Shown here piece after piece: positions 32,402 through 34,530 of a stretch of 34,530 bases of DNA (its first letter is position 1; each line of letters starts with the position of its first letter). The notes under the pieces were generated by a model. The model was not told the DNA's origin and ran no database searches. It worked only from the letters and a program-made list of their open reading frames with translations. Source of the DNA: Oscillospiraceae bacterium (GTDB lineage: Bacteria; Bacillota_A; Clostridia; Oscillospirales; CAG-272); assembly GCA_015064425.1 (NCBI GenBank), contig SVSF01000005.1, positions 1-34,530 of the forward strand, written 5' to 3'. Made by a program: the position numbers and the translations under genes.

Positions 32402-33448
32402 TTAAGAAAGCTTTACTGCAATGATAAATCCGTCGTAATTGTTTCCTGATATGCTGTAGTCGCAGTTTTCCGGTACGGCAACGGTCTGGGTCTCGTTATC
32501 CTTGTTTGCGGCTACGTAGTATACCTCATAGCTTCCGCCGTCGGGATCGTCTATCATAAGATGCTCACCGGTAAAATTATACTGCTTCAGAAGCTCCGTA
32601 TATTCTTCGAGACAGAGTCCGTTCTGCTGAATATAGTACGCATGGGGAGCTCCCACGTATCTAAAGTGGAATGGGTCGGTGGATATTCCGGTTATACTTG
32701 CCTTATTTGCAGGGAATCTCAGAATGAATCCGTACTTGTGACAGTTCTTCATTATCCAGCTGTGTTCCTCGAAGCGGTCCAACGGGTAAGTACCGCCGTC
32801 AGAATGATAGACGCTGAGGTCGAAAGAGAGTCCGGTGTTATGATCGGAACAACCGGGAAGGGATACTTGCGATACCGCTTCCTCACCGTACTTTTCGTAA
32901 GCTTTGTCGTAAAGTGCCTTCTGTTCGTCAAAGCTTCTGTATGCTGCTCTTACAATAACGTCTGATCTGCCGCTTGCCGCAAAGAAGTCGTTGAGCATAT
33001 CGTTAAGGTGGTTTATCGCTCTGGGCGCAGCTTTTGTATTGCTGCTTGCAAGGAGGTAATTGTTGGATTTGTTTCCGTAGAGTGTTATAAATGCAGAGGT
33101 TCCTTCAAAGTTGAAGGCGTGAGAGCCGTTTACCAGAATAAGATCGCCCTTATAGATGTCCCCTGTGGGAAGATCCATGGTCTTATAGCTGAGATTGAGC
33201 TGTTCCTTTTCGGTCTCAGCCTCCGTTTCCGTTTCGCTTTCCTTTTCGGTCTCCTTTTCTGTTTCTGTTTCGCTTTCTGTCTCTTTTACGCTCTCCGTTT
33301 CGGTTTCCTTATCAATGCCGGAGAAAACGGAGTTTTTGAGAATGAAGCTTGTGAAGAAAACTATAAGGCCCAAGAAAAGGGCTATAAGTATTACCGTAGC
33401 TATGACTACGCCGGGACTTACTCTGTCATTATTCCTGTTTCCGTTCAT
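32402..33448 (-). CDS. VanY/M15B-type D-Ala-D-Ala carboxypeptidase, membrane anchored
   Basis: 348 residues. An N-terminal membrane anchor (about 13-37), a Thr/Glu/Lys/Ser linker (47-82) and an extracellular M15B domain. Zinc ligands are H203 (SDHNTG), D210 (LSFDLS) and H261 (FHFRYVG). The motif usually read as EPWHxRYVG is DPFHFRYVG here, so the general-base Glu is Asp258. About 75 residues after the catalytic core are unassigned. It trims the terminal D-Ala of peptidoglycan peptides if active. RBS AAGGAGG before ATG 33448. The pfkA terminator stands immediately upstream, so transcription depends on readthrough or a promoter not seen. Confidence 0.9.
   Translation of the reverse strand: MNGNRNNDRVSPGVVIATVILIALFLGLIVFFTSFILKNSVFSGIDKETETESVKETESETETEKETEKESETETEAETEKEQLNLSYKTMDLPTGDIYKGDLILVNGSHAFNFEGTSAFITLYGNKSNNYLLASSNTKAAPRAINHLNDMLNDFFAASGRSDVIVRAAYRSFDEQKALYDKAYEKYGEEAVSQVSLPGCSDHNTGLSFDLSVYHSDGGTYPLDRFEEHSWIMKNCHKYGFILRFPANKASITGISTDPFHFRYVGAPHAYYIQQNGLCLEEYTELLKQYNFTGEHLMIDDPDGGSYEVYYVAANKDNETQTVAVPENCDYSISGNNYDGFIIAVKLS
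33203..33310 (-). repeat. Low-complexity Glu/Thr/Ser/Lys linker of the VanY-like protein
   Basis: About 36 codons of repeated GAA, ACn, AAG and AGC giving ETE, SETE, EKE units (protein residues 47-82). Probably a flexible wall-spanning spacer. The DNA is repetitive and could vary in length between strains. Confidence 0.8.
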
Positions 33449-33462
33449 ATTTTCCTCCTTTT

Positions 33463-33493
33463 AAAAGAAGGAACGCATGATGAGATGCGTTCC
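33463..33493 (-). terminator. Intrinsic terminator of pfkA
   Basis: GGAACGCAT (33470-33478) with ATGCGTTCC (33485-33493), 6-nt loop. On the minus strand the stem is followed by TTCTTTT. Confidence 0.78.
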
Positions 33494-33505
33494 GGTCTTA
33501 GGTGT

Positions 33506-34530
33506 TCAGCGTGCAACTGTATCAGATACGTCGCAGAGGTCCTTGATATAAGCCTTTCTTTCTTCACAAAGGGCTTCCATCTTCTTTATGTCTTCTGCGC
33601 TGTACTTGTCGAGATCTCCGTCCTTGAGCTTGCCCTTGTACATACGGTCGAGAGTGAGAGCAAAGTTGATATCCATAGATACGAGCTCGCCCTTTCTTTC
33701 ACATACTACAAGATTGCTTTCTCCGCTGAGAAGCATATCGATAGCCTTGTCGCCCATTCTTGTAGCGGTAAGTCTGTCTCTGAGTGTGGGAGAACCGCCT
33801 CTTACAACGTGAGCAAGACGGCAGAATTTTGATTCGACACCGGTCTTTTCCTGTATTGTTTTTGTAAGCTTTTCTGCAAACTCGCCGCCGAGTCCTTCGG
33901 CTACGAGAACGAGGAAGCTTCTCTTTCCGTCATTCTTACATTCGATGATCCTCTTGATAGCTGCATCTTCGTCGAAGGGCACTTCGGGAATAGCTATTGC
34001 CGTAGCACCTACTGCGATACCTGCTTCAAGGGCTATATAGCCTGCGCCTCTTCCCATTACCTCTACAACGTTGCAGCGTGCATGGGATTCGCAGGTGTCA
34101 CGGAGTCTGTCAACCATTTCGATGACGGTATTCATTGCCGTATCGAAGCCTATGCAGTAATCGGTAGATGTGATATCGTTATCTATAGAGCCGGGAATAC
34201 CGATAGAGGGGATACCGTGATTGGAGAGGTCTGTGGCGCCTCTGAAGGTTCCGTCACCGCCTACGGCTACAATACCGTCGATACCGTACTTCTTGCAGGT
34301 GGCGATAGCCTTGTCCATTCCTTCCTTCGTCTTGAATTCAAGACATCTGTCGGAATAGAGAGCCGTACCGCTCTTACAGATGATGTTGGAAACGTCTCTG
34401 TTTCCGAGGGGAACGAGATTATCCGTAATAAGACCTTTGTAGCCTTCATATATGCCCATTACTTCAATACCGCGGGAAATAGCGGAGCGGACTACGGCAC
34501 GAACTGCAGCGTAGTCCGCTCCGCTATTTC
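33506..34530 (-). CDS. pfkA: ATP-dependent 6-phosphofructokinase, 5' partial
   Basis: Phosphorylates fructose 6-phosphate in glycolysis. The family continues upstream of ATG 34459 (AVRAVVRSAISRGIEV), so that codon is internal and the true start lies outside the window. Motifs: GGDGTFRGA, GIPGSIDNDI (catalytic loop; Gly at the position that is Lys in PPi-dependent enzymes), EVMGRGAGYIALEAG and VVRGGSPTLRDR. The frame stays open to the edge, but the terminal codons read NSGADYAAVRA where TSGGDAPGMNAAVRA is expected. That deviating part is an inverted copy of adjacent sequence (see 34476-34530). Not counting that part, a normal PfkA. Confidence 0.95.
   Translation of the reverse strand, partial: NSGADYAAVRAVVRSAISRGIEVMGIYEGYKGLITDNLVPLGNRDVSNIICKSGTALYSDRCLEFKTKEGMDKAIATCKKYGIDGIVAVGGDGTFRGATDLSNHGIPSIGIPGSIDNDITSTDYCIGFDTAMNTVIEMVDRLRDTCESHARCNVVEVMGRGAGYIALEAGIAVGATAIAIPEVPFDEDAAIKRIIECKNDGKRSFLVLVAEGLGGEFAEKLTKTIQEKTGVESKFCRLAHVVRGGSPTLRDRLTATRMGDKAIDMLLSGESNLVVCERKGELVSMDINFALTLDRMYKGKLKDGDLDKYSAEDIKKMEALCEERKAYIKDLCDVSDTVAR
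34476..34530. repeat. Terminal inverted repeat at the right edge (fold-back)
   Basis: Perfect 21-bp arms, 34476-34496 and 34510-34530, separated by 13 bases; the outer arm ends exactly at the last base. The inner arm encodes AVVRSAIS of PfkA; the outer arm breaks PfkA homology. Typical of a fold-back or chimeric contig end rather than a gene feature. Confidence 0.9.

Overview
The window reads as chromosomal core DNA around the replication origin of an endospore-forming, low-to-moderate-GC Firmicute (class Clostridia; probably an uncultured gut- or rumen-type lineage). The evidence is the classic leftward block rpmH-rnpA-yidD-yidC-jag-mnmE facing the rightward block dnaA-dnaN-recF-remB-gyrB-gyrA, the sporulation genes dpaA/dpaB, HPr kinase, a T-box riboswitch, IreB, and AGGAGG-type ribosome binding sites throughout. 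No rRNA, tRNA, IS element, prophage or CRISPR array is visible. The window looks like a whole contig, because both ends carry anomalous joins.

Layout. 1-930 (-): an OGG1-type 8-oxoguanine glycosylase running off the left edge, whose last ~45 codons instead read like a family 4-type glycosyltransferase. 972-3031 (+): a DUF6062-like protein with duplicated CxxC/CxxH modules, an orphan MinD-like ATPase, and a methylglyoxal-synthase-fold protein that has lost its catalytic residues. 3057-5478 (+): a cysteine T-box (UGC specifier, UGGA acceptor pairing) controlling cysE-cysS. 5518-9250 (+): rpsO with a structured leader, pnp, and a PHP-domain phosphoesterase. 9286-11168 (-): a Fur-family repressor and the dipicolinate synthase pair dpaAB. 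11343-12293 (+): hprK. 12350-16952 (-): RNHCP protein, mnmE, jag, yidC, yidD, rnpA, rpmH. 17233-28270 (+): dnaA, dnaN, recF, remB, gyrB, gyrA, an unknown lipoprotein, recA, recX. 28326-34530 (-): a small membrane protein, a DacF-like carboxypeptidase, ribF, an aldo/keto reductase with a ferredoxin tail, ireB, a VanY-like peptidase, and pfkA, which is cut by the right edge.

The main discovery candidate is the origin. No TTATCCACA DnaA boxes were found near dnaA. Instead a different nonamer, TTTTCAACA, occurs in the dnaA-dnaN gap beside a textbook GC-cluster plus DnaA-trio array, and eight times (six exact, two one-mismatch) in the gyrB-gyrA gap 4.6 kb away. The DnaA encoded here has a rewritten recognition signature: GGRDHTTV-type becomes NRNYSSM. 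This suggests a co-evolved initiator and box code and an origin split across two intergenic regions.

Several other proteins have altered catalytic motifs: the MGS-like protein (H19, D71, H98 and D101 equivalents lost), the DacF-like protein (KTG replaced by NAG) and the VanY-like protein (general-base Glu replaced by Asp). All identifications come from reading motifs; no database search was possible.
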